Assembly (NCBI GenBank): GCA_016765135.1
Contig: JAESQN010000033.1
Span: forward strand, 1-64,000
Direction of reading: 5' to 3'
Length of the DNA stretch: 64,000 nucleotides
Source of the DNA: Robiginitomaculum sp.
Lineage (GTDB): Bacteria; Pseudomonadota; Alphaproteobacteria; Caulobacterales; Maricaulaceae
The position numbers and the translations under genes are program-made. Every line of letters begins with the position of its first letter. Position 1 is the stretch's first letter. Positions 8,479 through 16,660 of this stretch are shown here, piece by piece. Under the pieces are notes generated by a model that searched no databases, was not told the origin of the DNA, and worked only from the letters and a program-made list of their open reading frames with translations.

Positions 8479-9819
8479 ATGGATAATCTCGGCGTCATAG
8501 ACCAGTTTCTCAAAACCTTCAGCACTTATATAGACTCAGGCTTTGGCTTACTTGGCCCGGACGTAATGTTTTTGACGGCGTTCCTGATTGGCATAGATAT
8601 TACCCTGGCGGGCCTGTATTGGGCCATGGGGCCGGATACCAATGTCATTGCCAAGTTTCTCAAGAAAGTCATGTATGTTGGGTTCTTTGCACTGATCTTG
8701 AATAACTTCGCATTCCTGAGCGATGTCATCTTCACCAGCTTTGGTCAACTTGGCTTAAACGCTACGGGAAAAACTATCACGGCGGCGGATTTAATGCGGC
8801 CTGGCTATGTTGCCAGTGTCGGCTTTGAAGCGGCCCACCCATTACTTACAGAGGTGGGTAATCTCACCGGGCCGGTGAAATTCTTCACTAATTTTGTTAC
8901 CATATTTATATTGCTGCTGGCTTGGGTCATCACCTTGTTTGCATTCTTCTTTCTGGCCATCCAATTATTTGTCACAATTATTGAGTTCAAACTAACCACG
9001 CTTGCAGGCTTCGTCCTAATCCCGTTCGCACTGTGGAACAAAACTTCTTTCCTGGCTGAGAAGGTACTCGGTAATATTATCGCTTCCGGTATCAAACTCA
9101 TGGTGCTTGCCATCATTATCGGGATTGGTTCAACCATATTCGGGCAAGTAACGGCAGCATTTGTTCCCGGCCAAGTAACTCTTGAAGATGCTGCCTCCGT
9201 AATTCTGGCCTCTCTTGCAATACTTGCTCTCGGTATTTTTGGCCCCGGCATTGCCACAGGTCTTGTATCAGGCGCACCGCAACTCGGTGCAGGCGCGGCG
9301 GTTGGTACAATGGCAGCGGTAGGTGCCGGGGCAATGGCGGGCGCTGCTGCGGCGGGTGCGGGCGTAAGTGCTGGCGCGAAAGCGGCAGGCGGCGCGGTTA
9401 AAGCAGGCGCTTCATTAGCTGGCGGCACAAAGCTATCCTTTGCGCTTGGCAAGGCCGCATCAGGTTCAGGCGGCGTAAAAGGCGCTCTTGGCGGCGCATC
9501 CGCCGTAGCGCAAGCGGGAATGGGCGCGGTTAAAAACGCAGGCAAAGCTGTAGCCTCAAAAGCTGGTGGTAGCATATCAGAAGCCCATAGATCAGGAATG
9601 CGCGGCGGACTGAATGCTTTGTCTTCCAAAGGCCTCAAACCCGTCAGCGCAAATGATAGTAGCGGAGGTTCTGGCGGCGGAGCGGGTCAACCCGATTGGG
9701 CAAAGAAGATCAAAAACCAACAAACACGTCAAAACGCAAGCCGTAGGGCTGGGGACGCCATCCGCTCGGGCGACACACGCGGCGGCGGTTTTAACATCAA
9801 ACTTGAACAAGAAGAATAG
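8479..9819 (+). CDS. trbL: TrbL, VirB6-like polytopic channel protein
   Basis: Inner-membrane channel component of 446 residues. At least six hydrophobic segments lie in the first 260 residues (for example FLIGIDITLAGLYWAMG, FVTIFILLLAWVITLFAFFF and ASVILASLAILALGIFGPGI). A long Ala/Gly-rich low-complexity tail follows (AAVGAGAMAGAAAAGAG and further), then a basic end. This layout is normal for TrbL. The low-complexity tail produces long antisense open frames that are not genes. Confidence 0.93.
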   Translation: MDNLGVIDQFLKTFSTYIDSGFGLLGPDVMFLTAFLIGIDITLAGLYWAMGPDTNVIAKFLKKVMYVGFFALILNNFAFLSDVIFTSFGQLGLNATGKTITAADLMRPGYVASVGFEAAHPLLTEVGNLTGPVKFFTNFVTIFILLLAWVITLFAFFFLAIQLFVTIIEFKLTTLAGFVLIPFALWNKTSFLAEKVLGNIIASGIKLMVLAIIIGIGSTIFGQVTAAFVPGQVTLEDAASVILASLAILALGIFGPGIATGLVSGAPQLGAGAAVGTMAAVGAGAMAGAAAAGAGVSAGAKAAGGAVKAGASLAGGTKLSFALGKAASGSGGVKGALGGASAVAQAGMGAVKNAGKAVASKAGGSISEAHRSGMRGGLNALSSKGLKPVSANDSSGGSGGGAGQPDWAKKIKNQQTRQNASRRAGDAIRSGDTRGGGFNIKLEQEE

Positions 9820-9830
9820 GAGCCATCATT

Positions 9831-10520
9831 ATGTGGAAACGCAATCAATCAAGATACGGGACAACACCGGTCGCGGAAACACCTTATCAACGAGCGGCGC
9901 AAGTATGGGACGACCGAATAGGGTCTGCCCGTGTACAAGCGAAAAACTGGCGACTGGCGACATTGCTCTCCATCGGTTTATCAGCATTGCTTGCAGGTGC
10001 CTTTATCTGGCAAAGTTCTCAAAGCATGATTACGCCTTATGTAGTTGAGGTCGACACCAATGGTTCGGTCCGCGCCATCGGTCCCGCTACAGAAAACTTC
10101 ATACCGTCAGACGCACAAGTCGCCCACCAGCTTGCGGATTTTATCACCAATGTACGCGCGGTATCCATTGACCCGGTGGTGCTACGGCAAAATTGGTTGG
10201 AAGCTTATAGCTTTGCGACCGACCAGGCAGCCATCACGCTCAACGCCTATGCCACAGAGCATGATCCGTTCGCAGATATTGGACAGCGTAGCGTCACAGT
10301 TGATGTCACCTCTATTGTCCGCTCATCAAATGACAGTTTTGAAATCCGTTGGCGCGAAACAAGTTATCGCGGCGGTGCGCTGATCGACACAGAGAATTTC
10401 ACAGCCATATTGAGCATTATTATGCACCCACCAACTGACGCGCAAACCCTGCACAGCAATCCCCTTGGCCTCTATGTGCACGGCCTAAACTGGTCAAAAG
10501 ACCTTAATTCAGGAGAATAA
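9831..10520 (+). CDS. trbF: TrbF, VirB8-like assembly factor
   Basis: Bitopic inner-membrane protein, 229 residues. A cytoplasmic N-terminus (NTPYQRAAQVWDDRIG-like, read here as ETPYQRAAQVWDDRIGSARV) is typical of TrbF. One membrane segment covers residues 47 to 65 (LATLLSIGLSALLAGAFIW). The periplasmic VirB8-fold domain ends with FEIRWRETSY and LGLYVHGLNWSKDL. It nucleates channel assembly and contacts TrbG and TrbI. A GGAG ribosome site precedes the ATG at 9831. No defect is seen. Confidence 0.94.
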   Translation: MWKRNQSRYGTTPVAETPYQRAAQVWDDRIGSARVQAKNWRLATLLSIGLSALLAGAFIWQSSQSMITPYVVEVDTNGSVRAIGPATENFIPSDAQVAHQLADFITNVRAVSIDPVVLRQNWLEAYSFATDQAAITLNAYATEHDPFADIGQRSVTVDVTSIVRSSNDSFEIRWRETSYRGGALIDTENFTAILSIIMHPPTDAQTLHSNPLGLYVHGLNWSKDLNSGE

Positions 10521-10521
10521 A

Positions 10522-11550
10522 ATGAGATATTCACGACACCTACAAACAGTCACCGCCATAGGGCTTTTAATTTCCCTTAGCGGATGCGCTAGTCTGCAAA
10601 AAAGCTTTACCGATTTCAAATTGGATATGTCCCGTAAGGACGAAGCGCCCGCTTTGATGAGCGAGGCCGTCTTGGAAGTCGATGAACCCATCCAAGAAGA
10701 GCGGCCAATCAAAATCGAGTTCTTTGAACCGATCATCATGCCCGGCCAGATGAAATTACGTCCCGCCTCATATGTAACAACAGACCCAACACTCAAACCC
10801 TTTGAAGCCATAGAGCAAGCGAACGCATCCGCTTCTATTGAACCAAACAGCAGTAATTACCTCAACGCCATTCAGGTCTACCCCTATACGCCCGGCTCAC
10901 TGTATCAGGTTTATACGGCACCGGAGCAAATCACTGATATTGCCTTGCAACCTGGCGAAGAACTGACATCCGTATCAGCGGGAGATACTGTAAGGTGGAT
11001 TGTTGGCGATACGGTGTCGGGCGCAATCGGAGGCGAGCAGGTACACATCCTGGTCAAACCAACCAAGCCGGGACTATCAACAAACCTTGTGATCACGACG
11101 ACCAAGCGGACGTATTATCTGGAACTCCATTCCTATAAAGATACCTATATGGCCGCAGTGTCATGGCACTATCCAAGAGAGGCTTTGGGCTTGCGTAGTG
11201 CCAAGAAGATGAAACGCCGTTCGGCACCCAAGCAAGTAGCCACTTCTGTCAGTCCGAAACTGTCCATAGAAAAACTGAACTTCCGCTATGAGATTAAAGG
11301 CGACCATCCCCATTGGCGGCCACTCCGGGCTTTTGATGATGGCCACAAAGTCTTTATCCAGTTCCCGGAAAGACTAGATCAAGGCGAAGCACCGCCGCTA
11401 TTTGTCATGGGCCGCAAAGGTAAAAGTCAGCTCGTCAATTACAGGGTCAAAGGTGCCTATTACATTGTAGACCGCTTGTTCAAAATAGCCGAACTGCGCC
11501 TCGGTGAAAAAGACCAGGACGTTGTTAAAATTATCCGTGATAAATCATGA
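10522..11550 (+). CDS. trbG: TrbG, VirB9-like outer-membrane core lipoprotein
   Basis: Outer part of the T4SS core, 342 residues. The start carries a lipoprotein signal (LISLSGCAS), so the mature protein is probably a lipoprotein. The CagX/VirB9 domain begins around residue 110 (YPYTPGSLYQVYTAPEQITD) with LQPGEEL, GDTVRW and the later FDDGHKVFIQFP and DRLFKIAELRLG motifs of the family. It begins one base after trbF and overlaps trbI by four bases. No oddities. Confidence 0.94.
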   Translation: MRYSRHLQTVTAIGLLISLSGCASLQKSFTDFKLDMSRKDEAPALMSEAVLEVDEPIQEERPIKIEFFEPIIMPGQMKLRPASYVTTDPTLKPFEAIEQANASASIEPNSSNYLNAIQVYPYTPGSLYQVYTAPEQITDIALQPGEELTSVSAGDTVRWIVGDTVSGAIGGEQVHILVKPTKPGLSTNLVITTTKRTYYLELHSYKDTYMAAVSWHYPREALGLRSAKKMKRRSAPKQVATSVSPKLSIEKLNFRYEIKGDHPHWRPLRAFDDGHKVFIQFPERLDQGEAPPLFVMGRKGKSQLVNYRVKGAYYIVDRLFKIAELRLGEKDQDVVKIIRDKS

Positions 11551-12809
11551 GCGAAACCGTCAATAATCCCGAACTGGCTATTCGTGCCAAGCCGAAGCCT
11601 GTAAAACGGTTTAGCCGAAAAGCTTTGATGCTTGGCGGCACGGCATTAAGTGCAGGCCTGTTCGCGGCCTTGGCATTTGCCCTGCAATCACCGGATTATG
11701 GCGACAATGATCGGCCAAGCGAGCTTTATAATGTTTCTCATAAACCTATGGCAGACGCTCTTGATGCGCTTCCAAAAACATATGCGGATATGAAGCCGAA
11801 GCTTGGCCCGCCATTACCGGGTGATTTAGGCGCGGCGTTTTTGGAGGCAAAACAAGGCGGCGCACCAGTCGCAGAGCTGGACAATCCGTTTCAATATGCG
11901 CCAAAAGGTGTTCCACAGCGTAGGGCTTATACGCAACCTGCGGCCAATCAATCCGCACCTGCACCAAGCAAGCGCGATGAAGCAAGAGAGTCAGGCCTAT
12001 TCTTTTCTGTAGGCTCAAGTGGGCGCAATACGGTTCAGCCATCAGATCAATTTGCCAGTATGGATGCGCAGTTGGAGCAAGCCTATGCCAATCTTGCCAG
12101 TGCCAGTACACAAACCGCTTTTGGCTATCAGGGTGTTGGCAATGCAGAATTTAATGCGGCTCCCGCTTATCAAAATAGTAAGTCAGCTTTTCTGCAACAA
12201 TCGGCAGGCGAGGTATATAATCCTTACGTCCTGCAAACGCCAAAATCGCCTTACCAAATTATGGCGGGGACATTGATACCTGCCAGCCTTGTCACCGGGT
12301 TAAGTTCCGACCTGCCAGGGCAAGTGATCGGTCAGGTCACAGAGAATGTCTATGATACGGTCACGGGTGAGTTTTTACTAATCCCGCAAGGCGCACGGCT
12401 ACTTGGCCGGTATGATAGCGTAATTGCTTACGGCCAAAGCCGTGCCTTGGTTGCGTGGACGCGGATTATCTTCCCCAATGGCAACTCCATACAGCTTGAT
12501 AATCTCCCCGCCGTTGACGGCCAGGGCTTTGCAGGACTCAAAGACAAGGTGGACCGCCACACATGGCAGTTCATGAAAGGCGCGGTTCTGTCGTCACTGC
12601 TAAGTATCGGTTCCGAGCTGTCAACTGATGACGAAGGCCGTCTGGCCCGCGCTCTGCAAAACGCAGGGCAGGACACAGCCAATATCGCAGGTCAACGCAT
12701 TATCGAACGTACCCTCAATATCCAACCAACACTCAGCGTGCGCCCCGGTTGGCGCTTCTCAATCATCGTGTCCAAAGACCTCATCCTCAAACCATATGGA
12801 GAAAAATAG
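11547..12809 (+). CDS. trbI: TrbI, VirB10-like energy-sensing core protein
   Basis: Spans inner and outer membranes in the core complex, 420 residues. Short cytoplasmic N-terminus, membrane segment near residues 28 to 46 (LMLGGTALSAGLFAALAFAL), a Pro/Ala-rich linker, then the C-terminal VirB10 beta-barrel domain: YQIMAGTLIPASLVTGLSSD, LPGQVIGQVTENVYDT, IPQGARLLGRYDS and RPGWRFSIIVSKDL. It ends the core trb set; its stop shares bases with the GTG of the DUF2274 gene. It looks intact. Confidence 0.95.
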   Translation: MSETVNNPELAIRAKPKPVKRFSRKALMLGGTALSAGLFAALAFALQSPDYGDNDRPSELYNVSHKPMADALDALPKTYADMKPKLGPPLPGDLGAAFLEAKQGGAPVAELDNPFQYAPKGVPQRRAYTQPAANQSAPAPSKRDEARESGLFFSVGSSGRNTVQPSDQFASMDAQLEQAYANLASASTQTAFGYQGVGNAEFNAAPAYQNSKSAFLQQSAGEVYNPYVLQTPKSPYQIMAGTLIPASLVTGLSSDLPGQVIGQVTENVYDTVTGEFLLIPQGARLLGRYDSVIAYGQSRALVAWTRIIFPNGNSIQLDNLPAVDGQGFAGLKDKVDRHTWQFMKGAVLSSLLSIGSELSTDDEGRLARALQNAGQDTANIAGQRIIERTLNIQPTLSVRPGWRFSIIVSKDLILKPYGEK

Positions 12810-13033
12810 TGACCAAACCAAATCTCAAACTCGCAAAATTAACAGACACCAAACCCTCAAAACTGTCGGTATCATTACCGCCTGATTTACTAAGTGATTT
12901 GGAAGTTTACGCTAACATTTACGAGCAAACTTACGGTGAGAAACAGCCCGTAAATGCGCTCATCCCGTCCATGCTCACCGGCTTTCTGGCCAGTGACCAC
13001 GGATTTAAGAAAGCCAAGCGTGAGCTAGCTTAA
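12809..13033 (+). CDS. DUF2274 family protein of trb operons
   Basis: A 74-residue protein. The GTG at 12809 overlaps the trbI stop and is preceded by TGGAGA, so it is preferred over the longer frame inside trbI. The sequence TKPNLKLAKLTDTKPSKLSV, LPPDLLSDLEVYANIYEQTYGE and LIPSMLTGFLASDHGFKKAK matches the small DUF2274 proteins that regularly follow trbI in alphaproteobacterial elements. It may be an RHH-like regulator or an accessory transfer protein; function unknown. Confidence 0.85.
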   Translation: MTKPNLKLAKLTDTKPSKLSVSLPPDLLSDLEVYANIYEQTYGEKQPVNALIPSMLTGFLASDHGFKKAKRELA

Positions 13034-13069
13034 AGCTGTTTCAGTAACGCCAATTTAGGAGATTGTACC

Positions 13070-13381
13070 ATGGCAACTATAGGAACATTTAAACAAACGA
13101 AAGCAGGTTATGAAGGCACAATCGCCACGCTAAGCATGACCCACAAAGTTAAATTCGTCACCAACAAAAACAAAAAGAATGAAGATAGCCCTGACTTTTT
13201 CATCAAATCAGGCCGTAGCGATTTTGGTGTAGCGTGGAAAGAAACAAAAGACGGTGATGAGCCGCTCGATTACGTTAAAGTTTTACTCGATGGCCCAATG
13301 CTAAGTAAGCCGGTGAATGCTGCATTGTTCAATCACGACGACGGCGCAGACCTCGTCTGGTCACGGCCTAAGTCAAAATAG
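13070..13381 (+). CDS. DUF736 family protein, ICE accessory gene (copy 1)
   Basis: A 103-residue protein starting MATIGTF and containing DFFIKSGRSDFGVAWKETK and DYVKVLLDGPMLSKPVNAAL, the DUF736 signature. DUF736 proteins are almost confined to plasmids and ICEs of proteobacteria and often lie near trb or replication genes. Their molecular role is unknown. The start follows GGAGATTGTACC. A close homologue lies on the other strand at 20604-20918, with roughly a dozen substitutions by eye, suggesting a second related element once inserted nearby. Confidence 0.88.
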   Translation: MATIGTFKQTKAGYEGTIATLSMTHKVKFVTNKNKKNEDSPDFFIKSGRSDFGVAWKETKDGDEPLDYVKVLLDGPMLSKPVNAALFNHDDGADLVWSRPKSK

Positions 13382-13451
13382 CAATCTGTAAAGTTGGCAT
13401 GGCTGACGCCATGCCAATGAATGTCTAAGTTATGATACTAAGGAGATTAAA

Positions 13452-13667
13452 ATGGAAACCATAAACCGAATAAAACCTAGCGTAATGTTACTTACAGTCG
13501 AGCAAGCCGCAGTTTATCTTGGACTCGCTCGCTCAACCCTCAACAAATGGCGTTGCCACGGCGGCGGCCCAGTTTTCATCAAGATGGGACGGGCAGTGAG
13601 ATATAGGCCAGAAGATCTAGAAACATTTATGTCAAATGGAGCGGCAACTTCGACATCTAGCTATTAA
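13452..13667 (+). CDS. AlpA/excisionase-type helix-turn-helix protein
   Basis: A 71-residue DNA-binding protein of the MerR-like HTH_17 type: LLTVEQAAVYLGLARSTLNK, WRCHGGGPVFIKMGRAVRYR and PEDLETFM. Such proteins act as excisionases or as activators of integrase genes (AlpA) in prophages and ICEs, binding near attachment sites and directing excision. It lies about 1.2 kb from the end of the integrase gene, so a role in excision control is a reasonable inference. AGGAGATTAAA precedes the ATG. Confidence 0.82.
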   Translation: METINRIKPSVMLLTVEQAAVYLGLARSTLNKWRCHGGGPVFIKMGRAVRYRPEDLETFMSNGAATSTSSY

Positions 13668-13882
13668 GATAAATCGGTAATTGATGCATTTTAAACGATG
13701 CGGTAAATTTAAACATGAGCCCACAGGTCACGGATTGTGCATTTACTTGATACTCAAAGGATAAAAATATGGCAACCCAACCGACGGCAAACTCAAAACC
13801 TGGCAACAGCAAAACTGTGAAACAATTAAACCTGCGGAATTTAGGGCTTTTTATTTACCCTTTTTCTGCTATACTCAATCGC

Positions 13883-14113
13883 ATGACAACTTTAGAAAAA
13901 CTAGCTGTACTCGTTGAGAGTATCCCAGCCGATAAGCAGACAGCTTTTCAAGCTGAATTGGGCTTAGTTGTCCAGAACTATTTAAACGAAGATGATTTTG
14001 TGCTTTCTCCTGAACAAGAGATAGAAGATAAACGTCGCCATGCCGACACGAACCCTAAATATGCTACACAAGCCGAGGTCAATCATATTTGGGGCAAGCC
14101 GCTTCCTTCATGA
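13883..14113 (+). CDS. Antitoxin-like protein paired with a ParE/RelE toxin
   Basis: A 76-residue acidic protein (TTLEKLAVLVESIPADKQTA, NEDDFVLSPEQEIEDKRRHA). It resembles the small antitoxins that precede RelE/ParE toxins. The ATG at 13883 is chosen because the upstream extension to 13769 is unlike any antitoxin and includes a hydrophobic stretch. The stop overlaps the toxin start as ATGA, the normal order for such pairs. The upstream in-frame ORF at 13769 may be a remnant. Assignment is by size, charge and position. Confidence 0.7.
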   Translation: MTTLEKLAVLVESIPADKQTAFQAELGLVVQNYLNEDDFVLSPEQEIEDKRRHADTNPKYATQAEVNHIWGKPLPS

Positions 14114-14397
14114 TAAAAATTATCTACCGAGATACGGCAAAAGCTGACCTCAAAGAAATTGAAACTTATTATAATGAAATTTCACCTCGTACCAATTTAC
14201 GGGTGTATAGTGATATTCATAGTGATATTCATAGTGCTATCCAGACGCTTCAATTATTTCCAAAGGCTGGCCGAAAACTCCCAGACTGTCGGAGGCGGTT
14301 TGTGAGCAACCAATTTCGTTTTGTGATTTCCCACAAAGCCTACAAGGACAGGATTGAGATCGTTGGTGTTTACCGACATCAAAACAGAAAATCTTGA
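14110..14397 (+). CDS. ParE/RelE-family toxin
   Basis: A 95-residue basic protein with the RelE/ParE plan: IKIIYRDTAKADLKEIETYY, then FPKAGRKLPDCRRRFVSNQF, VISHKAYKDRIEIVGVYRHQ. ParE-type members poison gyrase and RelE-type members cleave ribosome-bound mRNA; the sequence alone does not decide which. A 12-base tandem duplication (AGTGATATTCAT at 14209-14220 and again at 14221-14232) adds four residues in the helical region (SDIHSDIHSA), so activity may be altered. The start overlaps the antitoxin stop. Confidence 0.82.
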   Translation: MIKIIYRDTAKADLKEIETYYNEISPRTNLRVYSDIHSDIHSAIQTLQLFPKAGRKLPDCRRRFVSNQFRFVISHKAYKDRIEIVGVYRHQNRKS

Positions 14398-14406
14398 TAT
14401 TCAACC

Positions 14407-14868
14407 ATGCTATACCTAGAAAGACATGAATTGCATTTAAGGACTTTCCCCGAAGGGAATATCCGTCATAAAACTACTTCGCACAAAGATGCAAGAAAAC
14501 GAATTGAGCAAGCCATAGAATCCGATAAATTTCTCGGTACTTTCAATCATGACAACTTCAATCCCAAACGAGCCGATAAGAAGTTCAAAGATTTCATCAC
14601 TGCAATGGAGAAACATTGCAGCATAAAACTCCCCGTTAGAAAATTCTTCAACGAAGAAGTATGGGATGAAAACGAAAAGCTTACTTTCGGTAATCCTGCG
14701 GGCTTGGCCATACTTAAGAAAGGTGATGTTCTTATAGTGGTCGATTATTGCTTTACTATGCCTGATAATACGGAGGGTGAAACTGGTTTAAACAGAATTT
14801 TTAATATGCCCATATCCCCTGATACGATAAAATTTCATCTTTTTGAGATGATTGAAGTAGACGTTTAA
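14407..14868 (+). CDS. Unknown ICE cargo protein
   Basis: A 153-residue protein I do not recognise. It is mixed alpha/beta with no signal peptide or membrane segment. Features: a basic N-terminal third (HKTTSHKDARKRIEQAIESD), a central GNPAGLAILKKGDVLIVVDY strand-like segment and an acidic end. It starts 9 bases after the toxin stop on the same strand and ends by overlapping the convergent integrase stop by four bases. It may travel with the toxin-antitoxin pair. Codon use is AT-rich like that of its neighbours. Confidence 0.55.
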   Translation: MLYLERHELHLRTFPEGNIRHKTTSHKDARKRIEQAIESDKFLGTFNHDNFNPKRADKKFKDFITAMEKHCSIKLPVRKFFNEEVWDENEKLTFGNPAGLAILKKGDVLIVVDYCFTMPDNTEGETGLNRIFNMPISPDTIKFHLFEMIEVDV

Positions 14869-16121
14869 TTCGTCTCTGCTTGTAACCGTTCATAAATCAG
14901 CCCCGATACTTTATCCGCCGCGTCAGCAAGCACATGATCTACATGATGCGCGTAGCGGCTGGTTACGCTTGCGGCGCTATGTCCAAGAAGCCCTGCTATT
15001 GTCAGTTCACTATAACCGAGTTCATGGGCAACCGTTGCATAGCTATGGCGGAGTGTATGCGGCGTAACATTTTCCAGCTTTGCCATTTTACAAACTTTCC
15101 CCATAGGCGTGCGGATGTTGATAATGGGGCCGTTGTTCTTTGTAGATGGAAAAACGAATTGGCTTGTGTGTGAAGCGAGTTGTTGGGTTAGGAGTTCAAG
15201 GGCAGGCTTACCGCATGGCCTAATTTGTGCCCCTGTTTTAGTGTCTCCCAAACGGAGGCACCGCCCTGTCACGTCCACTTCATCCCGAACCAATGACAGA
15301 ATTTCATTACGGCGACACCCTGTAAGCGCTAGTATTGTTATTGCGAGGCTAGCCGACGTATATTGTGTGCTGATAGCTTGATCATTCAAAGCCATCCCAA
15401 GGCGGTCATATTCATCGGGGTTTAAAAACCGTGTACGCTTGTTGTCTGCTGGCCGTTCGACATATTGGCAAGGATTATGTTCGACCATGCCAGAGCGAAT
15501 GGCGTAATTATATATTGCTGATAGAACCGACACGGCTTTCTTGGCAGTGCCCATACCGCCCCGCACTCGCGCTAAACCTCGCGGCCCAGTTTTAACCGTT
15601 ATTGCGGTTTTGCCATCACGGATGTCGTACATAAATTTTGTCACGTCTTGCCGGGTTAAGGCCGCAATTTGTTTGCGGCCTATCATTGGCTTTATATGGC
15701 GCTCTATTCGTCCTTTATCGATTGCGAGCGTTGAAGCCTTTTTGGGTTTGCCCCGATACAGGATTTTACCTGCCTCAGCATCCGCGTAATACTGATCACA
15801 TAGGTCACCAACGGTTTGGGCCTTCTTGATGTCATGACGGTCTTGAGAAGGGTCGTGACCGCTCGCAACTTTACCGAGACCAGCCGTAGCAAGCCGCCTT
15901 GCTTGTTCAACCGTTATTTGGCCAAACGATCCCAAGGTAAGTTTTCTTTGCCTGCCATCTGGCGTTCTATATTTATAGAGAAAAGATTTCCGTCCAGAGG
16001 GTTTCACACGCACACCGAATCCTGTAAGACTGGCATCCCAAACAATGAATTCTTTGCCTTCTAAAGGCGTGATACTATCAAGAAATCTCTTGGTTAAATT
16101 CTGTTTTGAACGTCTTGGCAT
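14865..16121 (-). CDS. int: P4-type tyrosine recombinase (ICE integrase)
   Basis: Site-specific integrase of 418 residues. The N-terminal arm-binding domain (DUF4102-like) shows LTGFGVRVKPSGRKSF and RQRKLTLGSFG. A SAM-like core-binding domain runs to about residue 210. The catalytic domain has the Arg in LTGCRRNEILSL, HTLRHSYATV (HxxR), LLGHSAASVTSRYAHH (second His and the Tyr nucleophile). All the key residues are present, so it may be active. Upstream of its start lies the 3' end of a tRNA-Arg, the usual target of this family. This identifies the right boundary of the element. Confidence 0.95.
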   Translation of the reverse strand: MPRRSKQNLTKRFLDSITPLEGKEFIVWDASLTGFGVRVKPSGRKSFLYKYRTPDGRQRKLTLGSFGQITVEQARRLATAGLGKVASGHDPSQDRHDIKKAQTVGDLCDQYYADAEAGKILYRGKPKKASTLAIDKGRIERHIKPMIGRKQIAALTRQDVTKFMYDIRDGKTAITVKTGPRGLARVRGGMGTAKKAVSVLSAIYNYAIRSGMVEHNPCQYVERPADNKRTRFLNPDEYDRLGMALNDQAISTQYTSASLAITILALTGCRRNEILSLVRDEVDVTGRCLRLGDTKTGAQIRPCGKPALELLTQQLASHTSQFVFPSTKNNGPIINIRTPMGKVCKMAKLENVTPHTLRHSYATVAHELGYSELTIAGLLGHSAASVTSRYAHHVDHVLADAADKVSGLIYERLQAETN

Positions 16122-16660
16122 TTCTCACTCTTTATAGGCAGGGGTCAAATCGGGCACCATGGGGGCACCAAAAAGCATAACATTCGAGCCTATTTGGGGA
16201 AAGTAAAAAATATAAGTTTAAAATTACATGTAACATAAGTCATTGTTATATATACTTAAATATACCATTATCGCACTATAGCTAACTCCAGAAAAACCAA
16301 CGACACGCAACTCCGAAGGCAGAGGTCACAGGTTCAAATCCTGTCGGGTGCGCCAATTTTATCAATAAAAACAATGATTTACGTTTTTTAATATTTCTGC
16401 CCATGTCAAAAACCCTCTCGGGGTAGCACGAGAAAGTGAAATTTGGGGTATTTGAGGGGATTTTGAGGTAGATTTTTTTGAAACTCATCCGCTCGGATAA
16501 GCCAAATTCACACTTATCTTGGAGCAATCAAATACAAACCAATACAGCCTACCCGCTGGGCAGGTCGTCACATTTCTCGACCTTACCATATCCACGCGAA
16601 ACAAATGGCATGTTTTGCGTTATTCTGTAAAGCCCGTATTGGGAAACAATAGAAAGCACC
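16122..16660. other. ICE right-end noncoding region
   Basis: 539 bases with no supported gene. They hold the integrase promoter region (AT-rich, about 16130-16270), the tRNA-Arg 3' fragment at 16311-16355 and a further stretch without recognisable signals to 16660. A minus-strand open frame here encodes HPTGFEPVTSA, which is just the reverse reading of the tRNA T-arm. Confidence 0.6.
16311..16355 (+). repeat. Probable att site: 3' fragment of tRNA-Arg(CCG)
   Basis: The stretch reads as anticodon loop CTCCGAA (anticodon CCG), stem GGCAG, variable loop AGGTC, T-arm ACAGG-TTCAAAT-CCTGT, acceptor CGGGTGC, discriminator G and CCA. The preceding bases (ACGCAA) do not pair with GGCAG and no cloverleaf 5' half fits, so this is a truncated 3' tRNA end. 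Such duplicates mark one end of elements inserted by tyrosine integrases into tRNA genes. The intact tRNA-Arg should be at the other end, outside the window. Confidence 0.8.

Noticed and set aside
8476-8479. Possible trbK entry-exclusion gene between trbJ and trbL
   Set aside because: There are only two bases between the two genes.
8805-9638. Long minus-strand open frame of 277 codons
   Set aside because: It is antisense to the Ala/Gly-rich part of trbL; its Pro/Ala composition is the mirror of that low-complexity DNA.
16273-16310. Sequence GCACTATAGCTAACTCCAG upstream of the tRNA-Arg fragment resembles a tRNA 5' half
   Set aside because: The acceptor pairs only at four positions, the anticodon stem does not pair and the total is several bases too long. 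I treat it as chance or strong decay.
16282-16527. Minus-strand frame containing HPTGFEPVTSA
   Set aside because: This peptide is the well-known reverse reading of a tRNA T-arm and acceptor end; no gene is supported.
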